Shown here: positions 17,899 to 26,791 of the stretch, in pieces | Position numbering within the stretch: the stretch's first letter is position 1 | Layout of the letters: every line of letters starts with the position of its first letter | NCBI GenBank assembly: GCA_030653405.1 | Contig: JAURZO010000049.1 | Coordinates: 1-61,943, forward strand | DNA: 61,943 nt | Direction of reading: 5' to 3' | Source: Zwartia sp. | GTDB taxonomy: Bacteria > Pseudomonadota > Gammaproteobacteria > Burkholderiales > Burkholderiaceae_B | Translations under genes and position numbers: made by a program | Notes under the pieces: model-generated | Databases searched by the model: none | The model's input: the letters and a program-made list of their open reading frames with translations, nothing else | What the model was told of the DNA's origin: nothing

Positions 17899-19908
17899 TT
17901 ATTGTTCAAGGTGGGCAATGCTTTTTTCTGAAAACCAGGCAATGAATTCAGCACCTTGACCGAGCGTGCTGATGACTTGAATTTGTCCACCGTAAAACTC
18001 CATCACTTTTTTGACAAAAGAAAGGCCTAATCCGTAGCCCTTCTTTTTGATCGCTGTATCAATCTGGACAAACTCTTCAAAAATTCTCTGATGATTACTC
18101 GGATCGATACCGATTCCCGCATCAACAATCGAGATGCCTAGTTTTTCGGGCGTGAGAATAATCTTGATACGAACGACAGACTGAACCGGCGAGTATTTGC
18201 AGGCGTTGTCGATCAGATTGAGTACGACCACTTCCAGCATTTTTTCATCCGCAACCAAGATAGGCGAACCAGGATGCTCCATAAAGGAAAGCATGTGATT
18301 GGGGTGATATTGTTTACATCGTTCCACGAGATCAGAGAGCCAATGATTGAGGTGAATAAGCTCTGGGCGATCATTATCAATTTTATTTTCGAGCCGATCG
18401 CCCTGTAGCCAGCGATCAAAAAGCAACGCGAGGCGATGTGTGGCTGAGCTGATGATGGAGAGCCTCTTTTTCTGACCGTCATCACCTGTCTGGCGGCTGA
18501 GCAATGCGGCTTGGGCCTCGATAATGCCTAGAGGACTTCTAAACTCATGCGAAATGAGTGAGCCAAAACGGATGTATTGCTCCCTGAGTTTCTTCTCGCT
18601 CTCCAGCATGGTCCTCAAGTCATTGGTACGCAAGGACACTTGTCTTTCAAGGCGCTCCTCTGATGCTCGTAAAGACTGAACCAAGGCCTCTTTAGAGGTT
18701 AACGCATCGCGCTGAGCGGACTCGCGCAGGATCCGTTCATGCTGGATGCGACTTGCCAAGGCAAAAGACAGTAACAACATCTCGATGGCAGAAGATATCT
18801 GTAGTGCATAAGACGTAAACCATATGCTTGGAATCCAATCTAGTTGATGCAGGCTGGCGACAAAGCCGCCGAGACACAGCACTCCCCAGGCCAGGAGAAA
18901 AAACTTGGCACTTTGTTGTCCTGCTTTACACGCCCAAAAGCCTGAAAAAAGGACGAGAAATAGCATGGGAAAAATAAGCGCTGGAAAGATGATAAACAAA
19001 ATGTCTTTCGAAAATCCCAGCCAAATGGATGCTGGAAAAAACAGCGCAAACACTAAAAACAAAATCGCCAGACCTTTGATCGCTCGATCAAGCGCCCTAA
19101 AGGCTCGCCGGGTGTTGAGGAATTCGGACGTGAATAACAAAGCCATCACCACCCCAAGTGACAATAACGTCGATTGAGATATTTGATCCCACCGCGGTGC
19201 ATCGGACCAAAGAAACAACCTGCCGTAGCCATTGCCAGCAAAAATGCCTAAACCGGTAAACAGAGCAAACAGCGCATAGTAAAGATGCGAGCGATCACGC
19301 AGATAGATAAAAATAAACAAATTAAAAATCGCCAGTACACCCACCCCACCGTAGTACAGAGATTGCCAGAGGGTGTCTTGTTGGATGCGTGCGTTGAAAG
19401 CCTGAGCTTCCCAAAGTTTCAGAGGAACAGAAATGCTTTGGTCGGAGCGGATTTTCAGATAAAAGTTTTGCGACTGTTCAGTCAGTGTGATCGGGAAAGC
19501 GTAGTACCTATAAAACACAGGACGGGTGTTGACTGGCAAGGCGCTACCCGTTTGAATAACAGGTTGACCTGAGGCATAAAAATTAATGTCTTCTAAGCCA
19601 AAGTATGAAAGTTCTAATATCCATTGTGATGGCGTGTCTCGTGTAATCGACAGCGGTATTTTGATCCAGTAAGTCGATTTTGAAAAACCAAATCCAAGCT
19701 CATTACCCACTAACTTCGGTGCTTTGAATTGTTCTTGAAAAGAAGAGGTCTGAATTTGGCTAAACGTAATCGACCCTGTCGGATCTTCGAAAACACTGAT
19801 CGCAGAGACAGGATTGATGGGTGATCGCGAGGCTTCAAGTGGCGAGGCTTGTCCTGCGGACAGGACTCCACTCAATAGGAAAAAAAGTATCAGCAGCGCG
19901 ACGCGCAT
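17899..19908 (-). CDS. 7TM-DISM sensor histidine kinase
   Basis: The 669-residue hybrid of a sensor and kinase has, in order: a signal peptide (1-21), a periplasmic 7TMR-DISM extracellular domain of type 2 (about 35-170), seven transmembrane helices (about 183-387), a coiled-coil linker (390-445), HisKA with H454 in LISHEFRSPLG, and a HATPase domain. The HATPase motifs are N568 in LNLIDNACKYS, DAGIGID and GYGLGLSFV. DISM domains usually bind carbohydrates or similar extracellular ligands. It lacks a receiver domain, so it needs a separate regulator; the OmpR-type regulator at 14.2 kb is the nearest. It lies upstream of the DUF2236 gene and is divergent from the carbonic anhydrase gene. Confidence 0.93.
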   Translation of the reverse strand: MRVALLILFFLLSGVLSAGQASPLEASRSPINPVSAISVFEDPTGSITFSQIQTSSFQEQFKAPKLVGNELGFGFSKSTYWIKIPLSITRDTPSQWILELSYFGLEDINFYASGQPVIQTGSALPVNTRPVFYRYYAFPITLTEQSQNFYLKIRSDQSISVPLKLWEAQAFNARIQQDTLWQSLYYGGVGVLAIFNLFIFIYLRDRSHLYYALFALFTGLGIFAGNGYGRLFLWSDAPRWDQISQSTLLSLGVVMALLFTSEFLNTRRAFRALDRAIKGLAILFLVFALFFPASIWLGFSKDILFIIFPALIFPMLFLVLFSGFWACKAGQQSAKFFLLAWGVLCLGGFVASLHQLDWIPSIWFTSYALQISSAIEMLLLSFALASRIQHERILRESAQRDALTSKEALVQSLRASEERLERQVSLRTNDLRTMLESEKKLREQYIRFGSLISHEFRSPLGIIEAQAALLSRQTGDDGQKKRLSIISSATHRLALLFDRWLQGDRLENKIDNDRPELIHLNHWLSDLVERCKQYHPNHMLSFMEHPGSPILVADEKMLEVVVLNLIDNACKYSPVQSVVRIKIILTPEKLGISIVDAGIGIDPSNHQRIFEEFVQIDTAIKKKGYGLGLSFVKKVMEFYGGQIQVISTLGQGAEFIAWFSEKSIAHLEQ

Positions 19909-20090
19909 ATCAATCCAACATCTTTATAGCTGGTAACGTCAGCAAGTTTCACAAGAGTATAAGTCTGTGTGCGCAACGTCGTCTCGAATTGCAAAAAATG
20001 GTTGAATCCTGACCAATACTGACAATTTTTTGAAGCGCTAAAGAAATAGATTTACAGTTCAAAACATTATTTAAGTCTCATTCAATCCCT

Positions 20091-20708
20091 ATGGCTTATT
20101 CACAAACGACTACAGCTTTGACGTCTGACGAAGCACTTGCAAAACTGATCGCAGGTAACAATCGATTCCTGGAGGGATTTGATGCCCCGGACTCGTTCAA
20201 ATATCAAGATCAGAGTATGTCCCTTACTCAGCATCCTTATGCTTGTATTTTAGGATGCGCTGACTCTAGAGTCAGCCCGGAGCACACCTTTGATGAAGGT
20301 CATGGCAACCTGTTTGTGACACGCGTTGCGGGCAATTTCGTGACGCCGGAGATTCTCGGTAGCCTGGAGTATGGAACGAGCGTGCTCGGAGCTTCGGTGA
20401 TTTTGGTGCTCGGACATAGTGGATGTGGGGCGATCAATGCCGCGATATCATCTGTCTCCACGCAGGCTAAGTTTGCAGGACAGATCGACACCTTAATCGG
20501 TGCACTAAAACCCACAGCGCAAGACACTCAACACTCAAGTCCTGAAATCTGGAAAAAAAATATGGTGTCACAAAATGTGCTTAAAAATGTTGAGATACTC
20601 AGAAGATCAGAACCTGTGCTTAAAAAATTGATTGGTGCAGGAAAGTTGAAAGTGGTCGGTGGCGTTTATCATTTAAATACGGGTAAGGTTGAAATACTCG
20701 CAGGTTAA
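20091..20708 (+). CDS. Beta-class carbonic anhydrase
   Basis: The 205-residue enzyme interconverts CO2 and bicarbonate. Zinc ligands C56, H109 and C112 and the catalytic D58-R60 dyad are visible in GCADSRVSPE and GHSGCGAI, and the VTRVAGNFV strand is typical. The N-terminus (TTTALTSDEALAKLIAGNNRFLEG) is the cytoplasmic beta-CA form, and no export signal is evident. It is the first gene of a likely operon: a TAXI-type receptor gene follows after 16 bases. The 182-base upstream region, shared with the divergent kinase gene, is AT-rich, but no clear promoter was identified. Confidence 0.94.
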   Translation: MAYSQTTTALTSDEALAKLIAGNNRFLEGFDAPDSFKYQDQSMSLTQHPYACILGCADSRVSPEHTFDEGHGNLFVTRVAGNFVTPEILGSLEYGTSVLGASVILVLGHSGCGAINAAISSVSTQAKFAGQIDTLIGALKPTAQDTQHSSPEIWKKNMVSQNVLKNVEILRRSEPVLKKLIGAGKLKVVGGVYHLNTGKVEILAG

Positions 20709-20724
20709 AAGGTAGTGCAGCACG

Positions 20725-22107
20725 ATGACGAATAAAAAAACTGAAACCTATTTAAGCAATAGTTGCCGTTACTTTGACAGATACGTCTGGCGTGAAATTC
20801 ATGCTTGGTACGCTGTATTACGTTACTACGGCATATTTATACCGGTTGCCATATTTGGCATCGTGGCAGTGGTTGCATATTTCAATCCCTTTGGACCGAA
20901 AAACGCCTATTTGGCCGTCGGGCAGGTGGGGTCATCTTATGGACTCATGGGTGAAAAATTCCAAACAATTTTTTCAAGCTATGGCGTTGATCTTGAGCTC
21001 ATTAAAACGACAGGTTTGGTTCAGGGGCTCAAAAATCTTGATGACCCAAAATCGAAAGTCAATGCAAGTTTTGTGACGGCCGGATTGGTATCGGCCAAAG
21101 AATATCCAAACCTCGTGTCATTAGGCAGTTTTCAGTACGCGCCCATCTGGATATTTTATAAGGGTGAAAAAATTCGAACCGACGATCCTTTCGAATATTT
21201 TTCCCATAGAAAAATCGGCATTGGCCTGCCCGATACAAACTCAAACAACATGTTTCGTCGCGCATTAGAACTTAACCAGCACGATATGCGAGACTCTCCG
21301 GGGTTGCTGGAGCTGCCGTATCTCGAAGCGGCAGAGCAACTTAAGGCAGGCAAGATTGATGCGGTATTTTTTATCGACAGTTTTGCCGCCCCTGTCGTGC
21401 AGCGTTTGTTAAAGGACCCAGATGTTCATGTCATGAGTTTTAATTTGGCAGATGCGTATGTAAAAAAATTCCCTTTTCTCCATAAGCTTGTCATACCAAA
21501 AGGCTCGATTAATCTGGAAAAAGTATTGCCCGCTGAAGACATTGTTTTGTTAGGCTCGACGACAAACCTGCTGGTAGAAAAAGATACGCACCCAGCTGTT
21601 CAATGGGCGTTTATGCTCGCGGCGAGTGATGTGGGCCGCTACACGGAGGACTTCTTTGCCAAGCCCGGTGAGTTTCCTCGATACATGGATTTAAACTTTC
21701 CCCTGAGCCCGGTTGCCAAGCGCTATTACACGCAAGGCCGTCCCGGAGTGTTTGACTATGTTCCGCTTTGGCTTGGCAGCATCATTGAAAGCACATGGGT
21801 GCTCATTCTGGCATTTATTGCCCTGATTTACCCCTTTTATAAGTGGCTGATGGGAATACGCAGCTATCCCTCAAAAAAGTTCATGCAGAAAAGCTTTATC
21901 AATCTGCGTGACTTGGAAGAAGATATACCGCGTGCGAAAACGAAAGAAGAGCTGCAGGCTTTACTTGATCGGTTGAATGGCCTGATGGAAGACAATCAAC
22001 TACGGTGGCTGGGCGAAGCAGAAGCGCGGTTTTATTTTGTCAAAAAAAATATTATGCACGGCATGCATAAGCAATTGACCGAAAAAATTGCCGCCTTAGA
22101 TCGCTAG
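20725..22107 (+). CDS. TAXI-family receptor with N- and C-terminal membrane anchors
   Basis: The 460-residue protein has a cytoplasmic N-tail, a transmembrane helix (about 35-53), and a TAXI-type TRAP substrate-binding domain (about 62-335, beginning AVGQVGSSYGLMGEKF). A second transmembrane helix (about 343-365) leads to a cytoplasmic helical tail of roughly 90 residues. Classical TAXI receptors are free in the periplasm and feed a DctM-type permease; here there is no TRAP permease gene and the receptor is tethered at both ends. It may therefore act as a sensor or as a subunit of another transporter. It is cotranscribed with the carbonic anhydrase gene and its stop overlaps that of the convergent bestrophin-like gene on CTAG. 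Confidence 0.85.
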   Translation: MTNKKTETYLSNSCRYFDRYVWREIHAWYAVLRYYGIFIPVAIFGIVAVVAYFNPFGPKNAYLAVGQVGSSYGLMGEKFQTIFSSYGVDLELIKTTGLVQGLKNLDDPKSKVNASFVTAGLVSAKEYPNLVSLGSFQYAPIWIFYKGEKIRTDDPFEYFSHRKIGIGLPDTNSNNMFRRALELNQHDMRDSPGLLELPYLEAAEQLKAGKIDAVFFIDSFAAPVVQRLLKDPDVHVMSFNLADAYVKKFPFLHKLVIPKGSINLEKVLPAEDIVLLGSTTNLLVEKDTHPAVQWAFMLAASDVGRYTEDFFAKPGEFPRYMDLNFPLSPVAKRYYTQGRPGVFDYVPLWLGSIIESTWVLILAFIALIYPFYKWLMGIRSYPSKKFMQKSFINLRDLEEDIPRAKTKEELQALLDRLNGLMEDNQLRWLGEAEARFYFVKKNIMHGMHKQLTEKIAALDR

Positions 22108-22907
22108 CGCCCCTGCATCGCCTGAAGAGTTTTTACCGCTTGCTCGATCGGTTCTGCTGAGATTTTTGTTTGTCCGGAATACGGATGATCGATGATCATG
22201 ACTGCGGAAAATATCAGCGCGAGCATCGTCACCTGAGTACTCAGCGCAATGATTCTGATCGGAGTCGCATGACAGAGCCTGAGCGCGCAGATCACTGCTA
22301 CACCAAGCAGATAAAGATAACTGATGGTCCAGAACAAAACAGGTAAGCCACCGGTGGCATTGGAAAGTCGAATTTCACGAGAAAGAATAATTTGATCTGT
22401 TTTGTTGACAATATTGTCGAATAAAAGTTTTTGCTTGACCGTATCCGGAGAGAGATTCATCAAGTTTTGAGTGAGCGTATCCATCAGTTTTTCTGTCTCA
22501 GGACTCCCTCCGGCATTCATCATTGGCCAATCGTCATTAATCACTGAGCTCGCATATTGGAGGAGGTCTTTGCGCATGTCCAGTGCCTCCTGACTCCCGT
22601 CCAAGAGCAGTAAGCGATCCAGACTTTCAATTTGGGTTCCCTCGGTTCTGACATTGGTTTCGTAATTATCGGCAGACCCCATCACCAAGACTAAGGTAAA
22701 GCCCATAATGACATATGCTGCACTTAAGGAGTTTTGTGTGGCGGTGTCGATCACATCTGTGTCTTCGTCATACAGTTTGACCGAATACACGAGCTTTCTA
22801 AAAATAACTGCCAATAATGACATGACCAACAAAGTTCCGAGCGGATACGCCCACAGTACGACCCACTCAGGCAGGATTTCAAAAAGCTTTAGATGAAAGT
22901 CGTACAT
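22104..22907 (-). CDS. Bestrophin-like (DUF4239) membrane protein
   Basis: The 267-residue membrane protein has hydrophobic segments at about 16-36 and 63-80, a polar helical middle, and paired helices near 190-210 and 220-240. The N-terminal hairpin with YDEDTDVIDTATQNSLSAAYVIMGFTLVLVMG, followed by the E-rich EGTQIESLDRLL helix, resembles DUF4239, which has been classed as bestrophin-like. Bestrophins conduct chloride and, in some organisms, bicarbonate; transport has not to my knowledge been shown for DUF4239. Its start is 8 bases after the beta-helix gene, so these two form an operon. It converges on the carbonic anhydrase/TAXI operon. Confidence 0.72.
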   Translation of the reverse strand: MYDFHLKLFEILPEWVVLWAYPLGTLLVMSLLAVIFRKLVYSVKLYDEDTDVIDTATQNSLSAAYVIMGFTLVLVMGSADNYETNVRTEGTQIESLDRLLLLDGSQEALDMRKDLLQYASSVINDDWPMMNAGGSPETEKLMDTLTQNLMNLSPDTVKQKLLFDNIVNKTDQIILSREIRLSNATGGLPVLFWTISYLYLLGVAVICALRLCHATPIRIIALSTQVTMLALIFSAVMIIDHPYSGQTKISAEPIEQAVKTLQAMQGR

Positions 22908-22915
22908 AGGTTGAG

Positions 22916-23812
22916 TTAATCTCTAAGGATTGAGTAAACCAGACTTGAGCGCTTCTTTGATGTCCCTTTGAACGCATAGCGCGCATTCGGATTAGCGTTT
23001 GGCGCAGGCAGGTCAATGGAGCTCAAGACAAGCTGATCGCCGAAAACACCTTTGATATCGATGGCGCAGTGCCGATAGATCTCCAAAAATGTTGCGCCAT
23101 CATCGACCTCGAAATCGAAAATATCCCGATCCGAACGTTTGTCTTTGGTGACATCGACAATCAGGCTCTTGTGAACCTCGACACGGCTGCTGCTCAGATT
23201 CAGACCGTCTTCCATGGGATTTTTGATTTCAATCCGATCAAATTTCACGTGTGAGTTTGTAATATCCAAACCGTCATCCGCTGAATAAAAACTGCGTACA
23301 GTCTTCACATTCCATTCGTTTTTACCTACACCAAGAATGGAAAAGCCATCAATATCATCGCGGGCGGCTATTTTCTTTTGAGCGCGCGTTTCCTGTAAAG
23401 GATCGTATCTACCAAGGTAGTAGGTCGCGATCATATCGGCATTGAAATTCGATAACGGTTTTTTTCGATTGACCATCACTGAGATCGTATCTTTGCTTGC
23501 ATCCAGAAAGTTTCCAAGAAACCAGAGGCCGCCATTGTCCGGGTGCTTGACCGGTTTGAAGTGCTCGTTCGCGGCCTTCACATACAGGCGTTTTGCCTCG
23601 AGTTTGGAGCCTTGATCAAATATCAGCGCGGATCTTCTGATCGAAGATTTTGGTTTGAGTCCATTGGTAATCAAAATCGTGACACGGTCTTCGACGTTGA
23701 GCGTGACGCCGGCAGCGACATGAACCTCTGCGTCGACAACATAAATCGTGCCGGCTTTGAGCGTTCTGCTTTTTTTAATGCTTCGGGAGATGACTTCGAA
23801 AGGAGTTTTCAT
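22916..23812 (-). CDS. Right-handed beta-helix-like protein of unknown function
   Basis: I recognise no specific family. From the ATG at 23812 the protein has 298 residues. The ATG is preceded by GAGG, 9 bases upstream; an upstream start at 23827 lacks this. There is no signal peptide or membrane helix. The sequence has many short strand-turn repeats with Asp/Asn-rich corners, such as SADDGLDITNSHVKFDRIEI, followed by MEDGLNLSSSRVEVHKSLIV, the pattern of a right-handed parallel beta-helix as in pectate-lyase-like folds. No catalytic motif could be assigned. It is the first gene of a two-gene operon with the bestrophin-like gene (8-base gap) and 40 bases downstream of the carboxylesterase gene on the same strand. 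Confidence 0.7.
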   Translation of the reverse strand: MKTPFEVISRSIKKSRTLKAGTIYVVDAEVHVAAGVTLNVEDRVTILITNGLKPKSSIRRSALIFDQGSKLEAKRLYVKAANEHFKPVKHPDNGGLWFLGNFLDASKDTISVMVNRKKPLSNFNADMIATYYLGRYDPLQETRAQKKIAARDDIDGFSILGVGKNEWNVKTVRSFYSADDGLDITNSHVKFDRIEIKNPMEDGLNLSSSRVEVHKSLIVDVTKDKRSDRDIFDFEVDDGATFLEIYRHCAIDIKGVFGDQLVLSSIDLPAPNANPNARYAFKGTSKKRSSLVYSILRD

Positions 23813-23852
23813 TTTTACACACCTCATTCGTCAAAGAAGTAGAAAGTAATAG

Positions 23853-25550
23853 TCAAGGCTTGGGATAGAGTGTTTTCCACCAATCGCAGTGATGTGACGC
23901 GCCACCGTCAAACATCCCGACTTGATTTGGTAAGAATCTCATGATCGAGCGACTGTCAGAATATGGAATCCAGGCTGGGAGCGTCTGTACAGTAGGATGC
24001 CCAGTATGCACAAACGCCGCCCAATACTGAGTGATTTGATTGGCTAATACTTGTGAGCGAGCTGGCAAATTAGGTGAGTCGATTTTTTTGTCGTTAGAGA
24101 AGTGTGGAAATAAATAGTTGAGAATCGATGAGTGAACCGGTCCAAGCGGAAAGTCCGGATAAGGTCGCTCAATCCCCACGCCTTTTACCAACGCCTGCGG
24201 GTCGGCAAACTCAAATAAGTACATGTTGGATGAACCGGGATACGCTTTGATTGCGTCAGCAGTGCGGTAATACAAACAGTTGTTGATGCCTAACAGGGGG
24301 TTGTAGTCAGACAATGCGATCCCGAGTCTTTCAGCGCCTACGGAGGGGTTGTTAAAACCGTATTTTTTAGCCACGGCGCGAGCACGCTCACCGTAGAAGT
24401 TGGGCAGCCAATAGTGATGGATGGAGGCATTGTCTAGTGCGGGTCCTTTGCCACCGAGCGCGTCTTGCCACCAGTATCCGACATAAAGAAGAAGTTCTTT
24501 TTGCATACCACCCATTAGGATCGGCACGGGCAGGAAGCTGCCGCCCTTGTGTTGAGCGAGTGCGTCTGCAACAGACGTTTGGATGGTGGCATTGGGTGCC
24601 TCGGGCGTGCCGTAGACGGGGGCAAAGGCAGCGAGATCGGTTGGATTTTTTTCAGTAAAGCTTGTTTGCGCCCTGAGAATGTCGGCAACCGATTTTGCCC
24701 GCAAGCAGCTCAAGTCCCTGCCACCTGGACAGCCAAGACTATCCGCGATGGTTTTGCCATTTTTTTCGGCGGCTTGGGTGACAGTTTTGATGGGTGCCAG
24801 ACATCCCGCACTCACCACAATCGCTTGTTGAAATAAACCACGAACTTGTTCGGGACTCGCTAAATGCATACAGATGGATGCCGCACCGGCTGACTCGCCG
24901 GCGACCGTGACCCTTTTTGGATCTCCGCCAAAGCGTGCGATATTACTCTGTACCCAGCGTAAGGCCTCACGCTGGTCTTCAATACCGAAATTGCCATTGA
25001 CGGGATGAGATGCCAGAGCTGGCAAGGGAACAAAGCCAAGAAAGCCTAGGCGATAGTTGGCCGTGACCACCACCATGCGACCCTCAGTGGCAAGCCAGTC
25101 AGTGCGATACAAATTAGAGGCGCCACCAACAAAACCCCCGCCATGAATCCAGAACATGACGGGTAACTGCTCGCCTGCTTTGATATCACCAGGCAAAGTG
25201 ACATTTAACGTCAAGCAGTCTTCAGTGACACTACTATCCGTGAGTGCAAAGCGCGAAACCTGAGGACAGGCCGAACCAAAGTTGCTCGCATCCAACACAC
25301 CAGACCAGGCTTGTTTTGCTTTGGGAAGCGCCCATCGTCTCTCGCCAACAGGGGCTTCGGCATAGGAGATGCCGCGGTATTCGATGGCTCTTTTGCCAGA
25401 GGGTGCGCGCGTATAAATGCCCTGTATACGCCCGGTGTCAATGGTCAGTATTTGTGGGACATCCTGCGCCTGACTCGGTGCGAAATAGAGGAACAAGGCA
25501 CACAGCGTCATGCAGGCAGCAGTAAAGCGCATAAGGTTTGAGCAGAACAT
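23853..25550 (-). CDS. Secreted type-B carboxylesterase
   Basis: The 565-residue esterase of the cholinesterase/carboxylesterase B family has a signal peptide ending near SQAQ (about residue 29), so it should act in the periplasm or outside. The oxyanion-hole motif HGGGF (136-140), the nucleophile S220 in GESAGAAS and the likely catalytic histidine in GPVHSSILNYLF are present. Cysteines near 95 and 112 match the conserved N-terminal disulfide (SACPQ, EDCLTLNV). It is the last gene of the LysR-divergent catabolic operon, 68 bases after the hydroxy-acid oxidase gene. It may release a hydroxy acid or alcohol from an ester imported or sensed by the Bug receptor (inference). Confidence 0.9.
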   Translation of the reverse strand: MFCSNLMRFTAACMTLCALFLYFAPSQAQDVPQILTIDTGRIQGIYTRAPSGKRAIEYRGISYAEAPVGERRWALPKAKQAWSGVLDASNFGSACPQVSRFALTDSSVTEDCLTLNVTLPGDIKAGEQLPVMFWIHGGGFVGGASNLYRTDWLATEGRMVVVTANYRLGFLGFVPLPALASHPVNGNFGIEDQREALRWVQSNIARFGGDPKRVTVAGESAGAASICMHLASPEQVRGLFQQAIVVSAGCLAPIKTVTQAAEKNGKTIADSLGCPGGRDLSCLRAKSVADILRAQTSFTEKNPTDLAAFAPVYGTPEAPNATIQTSVADALAQHKGGSFLPVPILMGGMQKELLLYVGYWWQDALGGKGPALDNASIHHYWLPNFYGERARAVAKKYGFNNPSVGAERLGIALSDYNPLLGINNCLYYRTADAIKAYPGSSNMYLFEFADPQALVKGVGIERPYPDFPLGPVHSSILNYLFPHFSNDKKIDSPNLPARSQVLANQITQYWAAFVHTGHPTVQTLPAWIPYSDSRSIMRFLPNQVGMFDGGASHHCDWWKTLYPKP

Positions 25551-25618
25551 TTAGGTTGATCGATACACCTTAGTAGCTCAAAAAATGTAGCACTTATCCG
25601 TGCACCAAAGCTTACAAA

Positions 25619-26788
25619 TTACGACATATATGGATGTTTAAAAATCAAGTCCTGATCAATCTCAGAAACCTTGCTCACGCCGCTGAGTTGCATCGCGCGC
25701 ACGAACTCGTCCTTCAAAATATCCAGGGCGCGTGTCGCACCTGGCAAGCCAGCAGCGGCCGCACCGAAAAGTGTCGCGCGACCCGTGAGCACACCTTGCG
25801 CACCAAGTGCACGTGCTTTCAAAATATCCACACCACGCCGTACGCCGCCATCCACTAAGACAGGCAATCGACCAGCCACGGCTGCGACGACTGCGGGTAA
25901 GGCCTCAGCCGTTGCGGGCGCGCTGTCGAGCTGACGTCCACCGTGATTTGAGACAACGATCGCATCCACGCCCATATGGACCAGACGCTCTGCGTCGCTC
26001 GGACGCATGATGCCTTTGACGATTAATTTGCGCGGCCAGTTGTCGCGCATGATTTGAAGTTGTTGCCAATCAAAGGCGGGGTCGTAGTTTTTTCCGACAG
26101 AGGAGGCGAGTTTTTTACCGCCCTGATTATCGCGTTTGAGCTCCTTAATGTTTTCCATTTCCGGTGCGCCTTTAAATAGCATTGGCAGTGACCAGCCAGG
26201 ATGCAAGGCAAAGTCCAACACATTGCGTGGCGTGTACTTAAAAGGAAATACTAAGTGATTACGGAAATCCCGTTCGCGCTTACCGCCAACAGGTAAGTCT
26301 ACGGTGATCATCAGACCCTCGTAGTCTGCGTCATGTGCACGCTGAATCAGTGAGGCGAGCTTTTCCTTGTTAGACAGAATGTAGGCTTGAAACCAGAGTC
26401 GTCCAGGTGCGTCTTGAGCGATTTGCTCAATGGAGGCTGTTGCTGAGGTCGACAAAGAGTAAGGAATCCCCATTGTCGCTGCAGCACGCGCAATTGCGAT
26501 ATCAGCGCCATGGCGACCAAAGGCTGCTGCGCCGGTTGGCGCAATGGCCAAAGGCATGGCTGAAGGACCGCCTACTAGTTCGGTTGATGTGTCCACATTG
26601 GATACATCATTCAAGGCTTTGGGGACGATGCGAATACGACGAAAGGCATCGATGTTGTCGCGTAGTGTGACTTCTTCTTCGGCGCCGCCGTCAAAAAACT
26701 CAAAGATCGCGCGCGGCAGACGACGTTTAGCTATCGCGCGCAGATCCTCCACACTAAACGCACTTGCTGCTGTGCGATCCAGATTCAC
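25619..26788 (-). CDS. FMN-dependent alpha-hydroxy-acid oxidizing protein
   Basis: The 389-residue TIM-barrel flavoenzyme belongs to the lactate/mandelate dehydrogenase and glycolate oxidase family, which oxidises 2-hydroxy acids to 2-oxo acids. The N-terminal IFEFFDGGAEEEVTLRDN signature, Y136 in WFQAYI, K258 in LIVKGI, and the active-site base H282 with R285 in SNHGGRQLD are intact. DGGVRRGVDILKARALGA forms the FMN phosphate site. The insertion between about 170 and 240 is long and polar, as in membrane-associated LldD/MdlB forms. It starts 3 bases after the Bug receptor gene, so the two are tightly coupled. The substrate is unknown. Confidence 0.92.
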   Translation of the reverse strand: MNLDRTAASAFSVEDLRAIAKRRLPRAIFEFFDGGAEEEVTLRDNIDAFRRIRIVPKALNDVSNVDTSTELVGGPSAMPLAIAPTGAAAFGRHGADIAIARAAATMGIPYSLSTSATASIEQIAQDAPGRLWFQAYILSNKEKLASLIQRAHDADYEGLMITVDLPVGGKRERDFRNHLVFPFKYTPRNVLDFALHPGWSLPMLFKGAPEMENIKELKRDNQGGKKLASSVGKNYDPAFDWQQLQIMRDNWPRKLIVKGIMRPSDAERLVHMGVDAIVVSNHGGRQLDSAPATAEALPAVVAAVAGRLPVLVDGGVRRGVDILKARALGAQGVLTGRATLFGAAAAGLPGATRALDILKDEFVRAMQLSGVSKVSEIDQDLIFKHPYMS

Positions 26789-26791
26789 GAT

